DNA of 64,000 nt from Streptomyces sp. AJS327. GTDB lineage: Bacteria; Actinomycetota; Actinomycetes; Streptomycetales; Streptomycetaceae. Under the pieces are notes generated by a model that was not told the DNA's origin, ran no database searches, and saw nothing but the letters and a program-made list of their open reading frames with translations. The stretch covers positions 434,001 to 498,000 of the forward strand of contig NZ_SKBR01000003.1 in the NCBI RefSeq assembly GCF_013450295.1, given 5' to 3'. Below are positions 25,159-33,837 of the stretch, in pieces. Within the stretch, counting starts at the first letter, position 1, and every line of letters starts with the position of its first letter. The translations under genes and the position numbers were made by a program.

Positions 25159-27573
25159 TCAGCTGTCGAGAACGTCCGGCCGACCCTCGCCGCGCGGGCG
25201 TTCGTCGACCATTTTGCCCCAGACGATGAGACGGTACTTCGAGGTGAACTCCGGGGTACAGGTGGTCAGCGTGATGTATCGCCCGGGGGCGGTGAAGCCG
25301 GAGCGGGCCGGGACGGGGCCGATCACCTCGGTGTTCGAGGGTGAGGTCGAGGGCAGTCGGCTCCTGACCTCGTACGTGTAGTAGGTGTCGGAGGTCTCCA
25401 CCACGAGGTTGTCGCCCTCGACCAGCCGGTTGATGTAACGGAAGGGCTCGCCGTGGGTGTTGCGGTGTCCGGCGAGCGCGAAGTTGCCCTTCTTCTCCCA
25501 GGGCATCGCGGACTTCGTCGGCTTGCCGCTGTAGTGACCGACCATCCCCTTGTCGAGCACGCCCCGCTTGGAGACGCCCTCGGCGACGGGCGCGGTCAGT
25601 TCGATCGAGGGGGCGTGCAGCAGCGCGAACTCCTCGCCGGGGGCGAACGAGGCGGTCCTCGCCGCGTGTTCGCCGCTGTCGTTCTTGACGGCGGCGGCCT
25701 GCTTCGGATTCTCCCACTGCTCCAGGAGGCTCTTCTCCGCCTTGCCCGCCTCGCGGTCGGCTCGCCAGTTCGTCCACCACAGCTGGTAGATGACGAAGAG
25801 CAGCATCAACACACCGCAGGTGATAAGGACTTCGCCGAGGAAGCGGCTCGCGACGATCGCGGGCCCGGGCCGCTGCGCGCGTTCCGCCCGGCGGGCCTCC
25901 AGCCGGGAACTGGGCGTCGCGGTCGCCGGGTTGCCGTCGCCCGATCCCGAGTGGGTGGTCAACCCGCGCTCGGAGCGGCGCAGTTCGGCCTGGCCGATGA
26001 GTTCGCCCGCCTCGGGACGCCGCAGGCCGACGGTGTGCTGGTCGCCGGGACCGTTCGCGTTTCCCGCTCCGGGGCCGTCCAACAGGGCGACGTCCGCCAG
26101 TAGTTGATCGTCGGCCGCACGGCCGTCCGGGCGGGAGTGCTCGGGGCGCGGTTCCGGCAGCCCAACGGTCGTACCGGGCGCGGGTGTTCCCGATGTGCCC
26201 GGCGTTCCGGGCCCCGGGGCGACGGGTGTTCCGGACGGGAGCGCCCCGGCGGATGGTGCCTTTCCGGTGGGTGCCGCCGCGTTCCGGGGGTACTGGGGCG
26301 CCGGGGCGCCCGGGTGGCCCGCCGCGGGCGTGCGCACGCCCGGCACCGCGCCACGCGGGGTGGGCCGGGGCGCGGGACCGGAAGTGGCGCCGGAGGCGGG
26401 GCTGTTGGGGGCGGTGGGCCCTGTCCCGGAGCCGGAGGTGGTGCCGCCGCCTGGACGCTGGGGAAGCTCCGGGCCCCGGCCCGGGGGGAGTTGGGCGTTC
26501 CGTCCCCGGGTCTGCTCCGGGGGGCCTTCCGGGGCCCGTGGGGAGGCCGGTGGGCCGGGCAGCGGATCGGTGAGCGGGTCGGCGAGTCCGCTGGCGTCGG
26601 GGGCCCAGTCGCCTGGCTGGGGCGCGCGGCGCGGGCGGAACCAGGGAGAGCCCTGCTGGCCGTCGCCGGGCTCGTCCTCGTCGTCCATCGAGGTGCGCCA
26701 GCCACGGTGGGCCGGGCGCGGGTTCGTGGAGGGGTCCGGAGCGCCGGGCGGCGCCGACGGTCCGGGCGTGGGGCGGGAGCCCGCGTTCGGCGGGCTGGCC
26801 GCCCCGTCCGGGCCGCTTCCCGGGCCGGGACGGGCTTGCGGTCCACGGGGCCGGGAGTCGGTCAGCGGGTCGGTCAGGGGATCGGTGCGGGGGGTGCTCA
26901 GCGGATCGGCGGGGAGCGGGTCGTTGAGCGGGTCCGCGAGCGCGTCGACCGCCGCCGCGTAGTCCCGCCGCCCCCCGGAACCGCTGTGGCCGCCGGAACC
27001 GCCGTACGGGCCCGGGGTGTTGGTGCCGGGGCTGTTGGCGAGGGAGCCGTCCCGCGCCGCCGGGGAGCCGTGCGTCTCCGGCGTGCCGGACCCGTACGCC
27101 CCGGTGGCGCCGCGGGGGGCCGCGTGCGCTTCGGGAGCGGCGTCGGCGCTGGGGGCGCCGTGTCGCCGGCGTGTGCCCGTCCCGCCGCCGTCCGGACGGG
27201 GTTGCTCGGTGGTGGCCGGCCGACGGCGGCGACCGCCGCCCGGCCGTACGCCGCCCTCCGGGGGCCGTGTTCCGCCGCCGGACGGGTCCTGGGGCGCGGG
27301 CTCCGTGGACTGGCCGACGGGGGACGCCGGGGTGACCCGGGCGGCGGACGGGTCCGCCGGGTAGCCGGCGGTCACGCCGTACGGTCCGCCGTAGGAGTCG
27401 TCGAGGCCGACGGCGTGCGGGTCGTCCGGGGCGTCCGGATCGTACGGCGCGGGCGCGGACGGGCCGGGCACGCCGGGCCCGGCGGCGTCGGCGCCCGACG
27501 GGGCGCCGGTGAGCGGATCGGCGTACGGGTAGGAGTAGGTGCCGTCGTGCTCCGGCCCTGAGCGGGAGGACAT
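25159..27573 (-). CDS. Class E sortase with very long Pro/Gly/Ser-rich N-terminus
   Basis: 804 residues. About 600 N-terminal residues are low-complexity Pro/Gly/Ala/Ser with a run of short (T)DPL(T) repeats (around 220-245). Next come a helix (FLGEVLITCGVLMLLFVIYQLWW) and a sortase domain with FALAGHRNTHG, TLTTC (Cys772) and KYRLIVWG. The catalytic His-Cys-Arg set is complete. Its start overlaps the stop of the amidotransferase gene (TGATG), so it is coupled. The huge cytoplasmic extension is unusual; smaller forms would start inside it, but no better RBS is evident. Confidence 0.9.
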   Translation of the reverse strand: MSSRSGPEHDGTYSYPYADPLTGAPSGADAAGPGVPGPSAPAPYDPDAPDDPHAVGLDDSYGGPYGVTAGYPADPSAARVTPASPVGQSTEPAPQDPSGGGTRPPEGGVRPGGGRRRRPATTEQPRPDGGGTGTRRRHGAPSADAAPEAHAAPRGATGAYGSGTPETHGSPAARDGSLANSPGTNTPGPYGGSGGHSGSGGRRDYAAAVDALADPLNDPLPADPLSTPRTDPLTDPLTDSRPRGPQARPGPGSGPDGAASPPNAGSRPTPGPSAPPGAPDPSTNPRPAHRGWRTSMDDEDEPGDGQQGSPWFRPRRAPQPGDWAPDASGLADPLTDPLPGPPASPRAPEGPPEQTRGRNAQLPPGRGPELPQRPGGGTTSGSGTGPTAPNSPASGATSGPAPRPTPRGAVPGVRTPAAGHPGAPAPQYPRNAAAPTGKAPSAGALPSGTPVAPGPGTPGTSGTPAPGTTVGLPEPRPEHSRPDGRAADDQLLADVALLDGPGAGNANGPGDQHTVGLRRPEAGELIGQAELRRSERGLTTHSGSGDGNPATATPSSRLEARRAERAQRPGPAIVASRFLGEVLITCGVLMLLFVIYQLWWTNWRADREAGKAEKSLLEQWENPKQAAAVKNDSGEHAARTASFAPGEEFALLHAPSIELTAPVAEGVSKRGVLDKGMVGHYSGKPTKSAMPWEKKGNFALAGHRNTHGEPFRYINRLVEGDNLVVETSDTYYTYEVRSRLPSTSPSNTEVIGPVPARSGFTAPGRYITLTTCTPEFTSKYRLIVWGKMVDERPRGEGRPDVLDS

Positions 27574-28202
27574 CAGCTACCGACCACCGGGGCCAGTCCG
27601 TCGGAGCGGGCGACCGCCCCGGGGTCGCCGCAGCGCTCCAGCCAGTTCGCCAGCATCAGGTGCCCCCATTCCGTCAGCACCGACTCCGGGTGGAACTGGA
27701 CGCCCTCCACCGGGAGCGAGCGGTGCCGCAGGCCCATCACCAGGCCCGTCTCCGTCCACGCGGTCAGGAGCAGCTCCTCGGGGAGAGCGGCGCGCTCCAC
27801 GCCCAGCGAGTGGTACCGGGTGGCGGTGAACGGCGCGGGGACGCCGCGGAAGACGCCCTCGCCCTCGTGGCTCACCTGGGAGGTCTTGCCGTGGAGCAGC
27901 TCGGGTGCGCGGTCGACGACGCCGCCGTAGGCGACCGCCATCGACTGCATGCCCAGACAGACCCCGAAGACCGGCAGCTCCCGCTCCGCGCAGTACCGCA
28001 CCATGTCGACGCAGACCCCGGCCTGTTCCGGGGTGCCGGGGCCGGGGGAGAGCAGCACCCCGTCGAACCCCGCCTCGGCGTGCGCGAGTTCGACCTCGTC
28101 GTTCCGTACGACCTCGCACTCAGCTCCCAGCTGGTACAGGTACTGAACGAGGTTGAACACGAAGCTGTCGTAGTTGTCGACCACCAGAATTCGCGCGCTC
28201 AT
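27573..28202 (-). CDS. pabA: Class I glutamine amidotransferase, PabA/TrpG-type
   Basis: 209 residues. Glutaminase with Cys82 in VFGVCLGMQS, His171 and Glu173 in VQFHPES, and LSPGPGTPEQAG. It supplies ammonia to aminodeoxychorismate or anthranilate synthase component I, which is not nearby. Which pathway cannot be decided; solitary copies in actinomycetes are usually called aminodeoxychorismate/anthranilate synthase component II. The ATG has GGAGG seven bases upstream and overlaps the preceding small gene by ATGA. Confidence 0.93.
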   Translation of the reverse strand: MSARILVVDNYDSFVFNLVQYLYQLGAECEVVRNDEVELAHAEAGFDGVLLSPGPGTPEQAGVCVDMVRYCAERELPVFGVCLGMQSMAVAYGGVVDRAPELLHGKTSQVSHEGEGVFRGVPAPFTATRYHSLGVERAALPEELLLTAWTETGLVMGLRHRSLPVEGVQFHPESVLTEWGHLMLANWLERCGDPGAVARSDGLAPVVGS

Positions 28203-28429
28203 GCGCCCGCCTCCACCCTCCGCCCGGCCGCGGCGCCCTCTCCGGCCGGGCCCGCGCCCTGACCGCCCGAGCCCCCGTCGACCGTCACGTCGTTGAACGG
28301 CAGCAGCGGCTCCGCCCACGGGAAGACGTACTGGAAGAGCAGAAAGACCACGCCCAGGGCGAGCACCAGTGAGAGCAGCGCCCGAACCCAGACGTTGCCC
28401 GGCAGGTGCCGCCAGATCCAGCCGTACAT
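28199..28429 (-). CDS. Small single-pass membrane protein
   Basis: 76 residues. An amphipathic start (YGWIWRHLPGNVWVRA), one hydrophobic helix (LLSLVLALGVVFLLFQYVFPW), then a short Gly/Ala-rich tail. A small membrane protein regularly precedes the amidotransferase and sortase genes in this streptomycete neighbourhood. Coupled to the amidotransferase by ATGA. A GTG nine codons upstream is an alternative start. Confidence 0.78.
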   Translation of the reverse strand: MYGWIWRHLPGNVWVRALLSLVLALGVVFLLFQYVFPWAEPLLPFNDVTVDGGSGGQGAGPAGEGAAAGRRVEAGA

Positions 28430-28713
28430 CCCCGCGTGCCGTCCTTTCCTCACGCGCCGCTGCGGGCGACGCGCACCCCAGGGTACGGGGACCTCGGCAC
28501 GCCGCTGGGAAAGCCGGGGAAAACCAGTGAATCCGACGGAAGGCCCGCACGCGCCGCACACGGAAGGCCCACGGAAGACCCGCCCCCGCGTCCCGGGGAA
28601 CCCGCCCCACACCAGCGCGGAACGCCCACGGACGGGGATCGCGGACCCGGCCCGCGCCCCGGGATCGCGCCCCCGGGGAGAACCCGGGCCACCCGGGCGA
28701 GCGGTCCGCCGGA

Positions 28714-29451
28714 TCAGTCCTTCGGTTCGGCGTACCGCAGGTCGACGGTGCCGGAGTAGCCGGGGAGCGACAGCTCGTCCTTCTTGTCGACCTTCCAGCC
28801 CAGTCCGTACGCCTCCACGTACTGGAGGTAGTTGCGGATCGCGGGGGAGGCGTCGATCGCCTCGCGGAGCTTCTCCTGGTCGCCCACCGCGGAGATGGTG
28901 TACGGCGGGGAGTAGACCCGGCCCTGGAGGATCAGGGTGTTGCCCACGCAGCGGACGGCGCTGGTGGAGATCAGCCGCTGGTCCATCACCTTGATCCCCT
29001 TGGCCCCGCCCTCCCAGAGCGCGTTCACCACGGCCTGGAGATCCTGCTGATGGATGACCAGGTCGTTGGGTTGCGGTTCAGGGACGCCCGGCACCTCCGC
29101 CGTGGCGTCGGTGGGCGCGTCGTCCAGGCTGACGGTGAGTCCGGAGCCGGTGACCTTCTGGGTGCCGGCGGCCTTCTCCAGCCGCTCCAGACGCTTCTTC
29201 TCCTGGGTGCTCCGGCCGCCGTCCCGCTGCGCCAGCGCGTCGACGTCCTCGCGGATCTCGGCGGCTGAGGAGTCGAGTTCGGCGTTGGCGCGGCTGCGCT
29301 CCTGGATGAGGTCGGAGAGGCGCAACATCGAGTCGTCGCTTCGGATGTTCGTACCTTGCGCCGTGTTGAAGCTGACCCAGAAAATGAGTCCGGCGAGGGC
29401 GAACACCCCGAGTGTGGCCAGCCGCGCGGGCCGGAAGAGCGCTGTGGTCAC
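28714..29451 (-). CDS. DUF881 family protein
   Basis: 245 residues. N-terminal membrane helix (LATLGVFALAGLIFWVSF), a coiled-coil-like charged stretch (45-95), and the DUF881 domain with SGLTVSLDDA, DLQAVVNALWEGGAKGI, ISTSAVRCVGNTLILQGRVYSPPYTISAVG. DUF881 proteins sit near division genes in Gram-positive bacteria and are thought to act at the cell envelope; the function is unknown. It is divergent from crgA with 167 bp between them. Confidence 0.93.
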   Translation of the reverse strand: MTTALFRPARLATLGVFALAGLIFWVSFNTAQGTNIRSDDSMLRLSDLIQERSRANAELDSSAAEIREDVDALAQRDGGRSTQEKKRLERLEKAAGTQKVTGSGLTVSLDDAPTDATAEVPGVPEPQPNDLVIHQQDLQAVVNALWEGGAKGIKVMDQRLISTSAVRCVGNTLILQGRVYSPPYTISAVGDQEKLREAIDASPAIRNYLQYVEAYGLGWKVDKKDELSLPGYSGTVDLRYAEPKD

Positions 29452-29618
29452 CGTACCCTTGTCTCCCTCCGCCCTGGGGAAGCACTACGCTAACGGAATA
29501 CCCTCCCCTGAGACCCAGCCGGTCCGGGGGTGCCCTGAGCGTTGGACCCCCGGCCGTACCCGGGCCGCGTCAAGGGGAACGCACGCGGTCGCCCAGCACA
29601 TCGACAGGAGAGTCCCTC

Positions 29619-29879
29619 GTGCCGAAGTCACGGATCCGCAAGAAGGACGACTACACGCCTCCGCCGGAGAAGAAGGCCACGCAGCTCGACATGAGCGGCG
29701 GCGGACGACGCTGGGTCGCGCCGCTGATGCTGGCGCTCTTCGGGATCGGTCTCGCGTGGATCGTGGTGTTCTACGTCACTGACACCTCACTTCCCATCGA
29801 GGCGCTCGGGAACTGGAACATCGTCGTCGGCTTCGGCTTCATCGCCTCGGGGTTCGTCGTCTCCACCCAGTGGAAGTAG
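29619..29879 (+). CDS. crgA: Cell division protein CrgA
   Basis: 86 residues. A basic N-terminus (PKSRIRKKDDYTPPPEKK) is followed by two transmembrane helices (VAPLMLALFGIGLAWIVVFYV and WNIVVGFGFIASGFVVSTQWK), the standard CrgA pattern. CrgA acts at the divisome with FtsZ, FtsI and FtsQ and in Streptomyces restrains premature septation. The GTG at 29619 follows AGGAGAG by six bases; in-frame starts further upstream lie in the divergent promoter. Confidence 0.95.
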   Translation: MPKSRIRKKDDYTPPPEKKATQLDMSGGGRRWVAPLMLALFGIGLAWIVVFYVTDTSLPIEALGNWNIVVGFGFIASGFVVSTQWK

Positions 29880-30738
29880 CCGTCCCGCGAACCCCGGGCG
29901 CTCCGGTCGGCCCGGGCGGTTCTGCTCGGTTCTGCTGGTTCCGGTCGGTTTCGGTGGTTCCGGCGGTTTCGCGGCTCGCGCGGTTTCGGTCGTTCGCGCG
30001 GGTTCGCCGCGTAGGCCGCCGCGTTGACGTGTCGGTTCCGGTGACGACGGCGGTCGCGGTGGGTGGTACGCGCCTCGTGGCGATCCGGCGGTGTCGTGCC
30101 GCCGGGCGGTGCGCCGCGCGGTTCGTGGGCCCCGCTCCGCCGGTCTCCTCCTCGCCGTCATAGTGGTCTCGGCGGCCCGTGTGGTCCCCCGTGGCCCGGT
30201 GGCCCCGGCGGGCTCCCCTCGGTGCTGCCGCTCCGCTTCCGGGGGCGCCGCCGCCTCGGACGGCTGGTCCTGCGGTTGGCCGGTTCGGGGGTGGACGGTG
30301 GGGGGACGGACTGTCCGACCGTGGGGGTAGGGCGTGGGGTGGTGGTGTGGGAGGGTGTGCCGAGCGGCACCACCAAGTTATCCACAAGCTGATCCACAGC
30401 TGTTGGTAAAGGTCACACGATCTGTGGATAACTCTTTACCGTGAACCTCCGTCAGGGGCGGTCCCATCGTGCGGTACTCTCCGGCGCACCCCTGGCACGC
30501 TGCGGAAACGTACCTCTGAGCGAGCCTCGTGCGCCAGGTTCCCGGCATGCACAAGATCCTCGCAGCGCTGTGGACAACTCCCGGGAACGCCAGCGGAACC
30601 GCCGCCTCGCTCCGGAGCCGGAAACACCGTTCGTCCCCGCCCCGTCTGTCTGTCCGTCTGTCTCCGCCCTGTCCGTTCGGGCCGTCCTCCCGGGGCTCGA
30701 CGGTGGCCCTGGAGGTGCCCGGCCGCCGCGCTCCCGTG
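29880..30738. other. 860-bp intergenic region containing a DnaA-box cluster
   Basis: No supportable gene. At 29920-30010 a degenerate CGGTTyyG text recurs every 9-12 bp. The segment 30370-30440 is clearly AT-richer than its surroundings and carries the DnaA boxes listed separately. Confidence 0.65.
30378..30577. promoter_or_regulatory. Cluster of DnaA boxes outside the replication origin
   Basis: TTATCCACA at 30378-30386 (+), TGATCCACA at 30390-30398 (+, one base off), TTATCCACA at 30423-30431 (-) and TTGTCCACA at 30569-30577 (-). Three of four match the Streptomyces consensus (T/C)(T/C)(G/A/C)TCCACA. The central pair is framed by GGTAAAG at 30405-30411 and CTTTACC at 30434-30440. No dnaA or dnaN gene is in the window, so this is not oriC itself. 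It could be a DnaA-titrating or regulatory site. Confidence 0.8.
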
Positions 30739-31626
30739 TCAGCCGACGAGCTGGACGGTGCGCACCACACAGACGGCCGCGATGACCAGCAGCAGTCCGG
30801 CGGCCGCGCCCCACTGCACCAGCGCCCGCCGCTCCCTGGGGGCGTGCACGATCGCGAAGGTGAGCAGCGCCCCGGCGACCAGTCCTCCTATGTGGGCCTC
30901 CCAGGCGATGTTCTCCCAGGTGAAGGTGAAGATGAGGTTGATCGCCAGCAGGACGGCGATGGGCCGCATGTCGTGCCGCAGCCGCCGCATCACCACGGCC
31001 GTCGCGCCGAAAAGGCCGAAGATCGCGCCGGAGGCGCCGAGCGAGGGTTGTACGGGCGAGGCGATGAGGAAGGTCAGCGCGCCGCCGGCGAGACCGGAGA
31101 GCAGGTAGAGCGTGATGAACCGCGCCCTGCCCAGCGCCGCCTCCAGCGGGGGGCCGAGGAACCAGAGACCCAGCATGTTCATCGCGATGTGCAGGAACTC
31201 CTGGTGCAGGAACATCGAGCTGACCAGCCGGTAGACCTCGCCCTCGGCGACGCCCTCCAGCGGGCCCCACGCCTCGGTGGCGGCCCTGCCGAACAGCATC
31301 AGCTCGTTGACCAGGCGGTCGCCGTAGACGAGGACCGCGACGAAGACGGCGAGGTTCACGCCGAGCAGGATCTTGGTGACCAGCCGGGTGTCGCCGACCA
31401 GCACGCTGCCGGCCACCGTGCGCGGCTGGTTGGCGGAGGGCGCGTGTCCGGTTCCGGAACCACCGCTGACGCAGCTCGGGCAGTGGAAGCCCACGGACGC
31501 GGTGATCATGCACTCGGGGCAGATCGAGCGCTCGCACCGCGTGCAGCTTATGCCCGTCTCCCGGTCCGGGTGGCGATAGCACGTGGCCAGCGACTGTTCC
31601 GGCCGCCCCGGCTGCTCCTGCTCCAT
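30739..31626 (-). CDS. Rhomboid family intramembrane serine protease with N-terminal zinc-binding segment
   Basis: 295 residues. The N-terminus carries cysteine/histidine pairs (CYRHPDRETGISCTRCERSI..CPEC..CPSC, about 16-52), a B-box-like zinc motif usual in actinobacterial rhomboids. Six helices follow, with Asn150 (HIAMN), Ser199 in GASGAIFGLFG and His245 in WEAHIGGLVAG forming the oxyanion/catalytic set. It cleaves substrates within the membrane; none is identifiable here. Confidence 0.95.
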   Translation of the reverse strand: MEQEQPGRPEQSLATCYRHPDRETGISCTRCERSICPECMITASVGFHCPSCVSGGSGTGHAPSANQPRTVAGSVLVGDTRLVTKILLGVNLAVFVAVLVYGDRLVNELMLFGRAATEAWGPLEGVAEGEVYRLVSSMFLHQEFLHIAMNMLGLWFLGPPLEAALGRARFITLYLLSGLAGGALTFLIASPVQPSLGASGAIFGLFGATAVVMRRLRHDMRPIAVLLAINLIFTFTWENIAWEAHIGGLVAGALLTFAIVHAPRERRALVQWGAAAGLLLVIAAVCVVRTVQLVG

Positions 31627-31840
31627 GGAACCGTCCCCTTCGAGGTCCGTCGAACGCGCCGCCCCACCCGTCTGTCATACGGACGGGCGGGGCGGCACAG
31701 TTCCCGTGTCCGCGGTCGCGCGGCGGCGTACGTCCGGGCCGCGCCGCCGCGCGGCCCTGTACGCCATCCGGCCCGCGCCCCGGATACCCGGGACGGGGCC
31801 GGATCGAACCCCGGCGGGCGCGCGGGCCCGGGGGCTTCGC

Positions 31841-32368
31841 TCAGCGGCGCTCGATGACCACCGACTCCAGCACCACGTCCTGCGTCGGACGGTCGGTGCG
31901 CGGGTTGGTCGGCAGGCCGGCGATGGTGTCGACGACCTTCTGCCCGGCCTCGTTCGTCACCTCACCGAAGATGGTGTGCTTGCCGGTGAGCCAGGTGGTC
32001 GGGCCGACGGTCACGAAGAACTGCGAACCGTTGGTGCCCGGGCCCGCGTTGGCCATGGCCAGCAGGTAGGGCTTGGTGAAGGCGAGGTCGGGGTGGATCT
32101 CGTCCTCGAACTCGTACCCGGGGCCGCCGGTGCCGTTGCCCAGCGGGTCACCGCCCTGGATCATGAAACCGCTGATCACGCGGTGGAAGACGGTGCCGTC
32201 GTACAGCTTGGCCGACGACTTCTGGCCGGTCTGGGGGTGGGTCCACTCACGGGAGCCCTCAGCCAGCTCGACGAAGTTCTTGACCGTCTTCGGCGCGTGG
32301 TTCGGGAAAAGCTGGATCTCGATGTCGCCGTGGTTGGTCTTCAAGGTGGCGAAAAGCTGGTCGGCCAC
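31841..32368 (-). CDS. ppiA: Peptidyl-prolyl cis-trans isomerase, cyclophilin type
   Basis: 175 residues, cytoplasmic cyclophilin without a signal peptide: LYDGTVFHRVISGFMIQGGDP, LAMANAGPGTNGSQFFVT and HTIFGEV cover the active-site Arg, Phe, Gln and Trp/His region. It catalyses proline isomerisation during folding. The GTG start has GGAAGG six bases upstream. Confidence 0.96.
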   Translation of the reverse strand: MADQLFATLKTNHGDIEIQLFPNHAPKTVKNFVELAEGSREWTHPQTGQKSSAKLYDGTVFHRVISGFMIQGGDPLGNGTGGPGYEFEDEIHPDLAFTKPYLLAMANAGPGTNGSQFFVTVGPTTWLTGKHTIFGEVTNEAGQKVVDTIAGLPTNPRTDRPTQDVVLESVVIERR

Positions 32369-33004
32369 GTTCTACCTTCCATCTGTCTACAGTGCCCTTC
32401 CGATCCTCCCATGGACTCCGGCGGAGGGGATTTCCCCCGGGATGCCCCGGATGCCGGGCTGGGCGCTGCCGAACAGCGCATCGAGGGGCATGATCCGCGG
32501 CCCTGGTGGAACCCGAACCAGTGACCTCACCACCGTGAGGGACGCGGGCTGTTCACCACCGACCCCGACCCCGACCCGAACGTCGGCCCCGACCCACGGG
32601 CCGGGCCCGCGCCGTGGAGCGCCGCGCGCCCGGTACCCCGGCCCCGCGCGTCCTTCCGTCCGGGGTCGCGCCTCCACCGGCTCCACCGGTCCGCGCGCCA
32701 GGTCCGCCGCCGTCCGTGCCGTACGGCGGAGACACGTCCCATCGCCGACAGCGAACGTGCTTCCCCGGACAACCGACGACAGATGTCGACGGGAAAGCGA
32801 TAGAAAACGATAGACGGGGACAGATATCAACAACAACGGATGATTCCCTACGGTGGGAACGCTCTCCGTCCGGCGGTGAGCCCGCCGGACGGACCCGCCC
32901 CACACCGGGACTCGCCGTGACGCACCGGGGAGTCACACCCGGACCCCACCGGGGCCCGCCCGGACAGCACAGCACCGTCAGTACCGTCAGCGAAGGAGGA
33001 ACCC
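32369..33004. other. Intergenic region with tRNA-like fragment and AT-rich promoter DNA
   Basis: No gene. At about 32500-32545 the minus strand resembles the 3' half of a tRNA. At 32798-32814 CGATAGA is repeated with a 10-bp step inside an AT-richer segment (32760-32850), a likely promoter/operator area for the DUF5324 gene. Confidence 0.5.
32500..32545 (-). other. Degenerate tRNA-like 3' fragment
   Basis: Minus strand reads CCTCAC-GGTG-GTGAGG (hairpin like an anticodon arm), then TCACTGGTTCGGGTTCCACCA, resembling a T-arm and 3' end. T33 and a proper D-arm are missing and the T-stem does not pair well, so it is not a functional tRNA. It could be a decayed tRNA or an attachment-site remnant. 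Confidence 0.3.
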
Positions 33005-33754
33005 GTGACCCGCATCGACAGCGTGCGCGCCGCGGCCGGATCCGCCAGGAAGAGCGCGCGGCACGCCGCGGAGGCGGTGACCCCGTACGCGGAGACCGCC
33101 CGGGACGCCGCCGCGCACTACGCGCACGAGGCGGGCGCGCGACTGGGCCCGCGAGCCTCGTCGGCCGCACGCCAGGCCCGGGACTCCGCGCGCGAGGGGT
33201 TCGAGGCCCACATCAGCCCGCGTCTCGCGCACGCCCGCGACTCCCTGCCCCCCGAAGTGGACCGGGCCGCGACCGACGCCGCGCGCCGCACCCGCAAGGC
33301 CGCCCGCACCGCCAGCCGCTACGCCTCGGACGCCGCCGAGTACGCCCGGCCGCACATCGAGCAGGCCCGCAGCGCCGCCGAACCGGTGCGCGCCGAGGCG
33401 GCCCAGCGCGGCGCCGCCGCCGTCGCCGCGCTGCGCGGCGAGGTGACGCCCCGGGAGATCGACGGAGTGCGGAGGCGCCGCGCCCGCTGCGCCCGGCGGA
33501 ACAAGGCGATGAAGCGGCTGGGGCTGCTGGGCCTGGTGGCGGGCGGCGCGTACGCGGTGTGGCGCTGGTGGGACCGGCAGGCCAACCCGGAGTGGCTGGT
33601 GGAGCCGCCACCCGCCACGGAGGCGCCGGAGGGCTACGAGGGTTCGCCCACCGCCGTCAACGGCTCCGGCCCGGGCAGCGCCTCCGCGCCCAGCACCCGC
33701 CAGCCCGGCGGCGCGGGCGCGGAGTCCGGCGCGGAACGGCGCCCCGAGAGCTGA
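33005..33754 (+). CDS. DUF5324 family protein (Ala/Arg-rich, one membrane helix)
   Basis: 249 residues. The first about 140 are an Ala/Arg/Glu-rich amphipathic helical region of imperfect 11-residue type repeats (SARKSARHAAEAVTPYAETARDAA), like apolipoprotein or LEA-type helices. A single hydrophobic helix follows (GLLGLVAGGAYAVWRWW), then a Pro/Ser/Gly tail. The pattern matches the actinobacterial DUF5324 family of unknown function. The GTG follows GGAGGAACCC. Confidence 0.88.
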   Translation: MTRIDSVRAAAGSARKSARHAAEAVTPYAETARDAAAHYAHEAGARLGPRASSAARQARDSAREGFEAHISPRLAHARDSLPPEVDRAATDAARRTRKAARTASRYASDAAEYARPHIEQARSAAEPVRAEAAQRGAAAVAALRGEVTPREIDGVRRRRARCARRNKAMKRLGLLGLVAGGAYAVWRWWDRQANPEWLVEPPPATEAPEGYEGSPTAVNGSGPGSASAPSTRQPGGAGAESGAERRPES

Positions 33755-33761
33755 GCCCCCG

Positions 33762-33790
33762 CCCGGCGACCGCTCCCGGCGGTCGCCGGG
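33762..33790. terminator. Bidirectional terminator between DUF5324 and MocR genes
   Basis: Perfect 11-bp stem (33762-33772 with 33780-33790), 7-nt loop, between two convergent genes. Confidence 0.8.
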
Positions 33791-33837
33791 TTCGGGGGCG
33801 CCGCCGCCCGTCCCGTGGTCGCGCGCCGCGGGGCGGG

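Noticed and set aside
30378..30577. Chromosomal origin of replication (oriC)
   Set aside because: Only four DnaA boxes and no dnaA or dnaN genes beside them; Streptomyces oriC has many more boxes between those two genes.
32500..32545. Functional tRNA gene
   Set aside because: No D-arm, no T33 in the anticodon loop and poor T-stem pairing.
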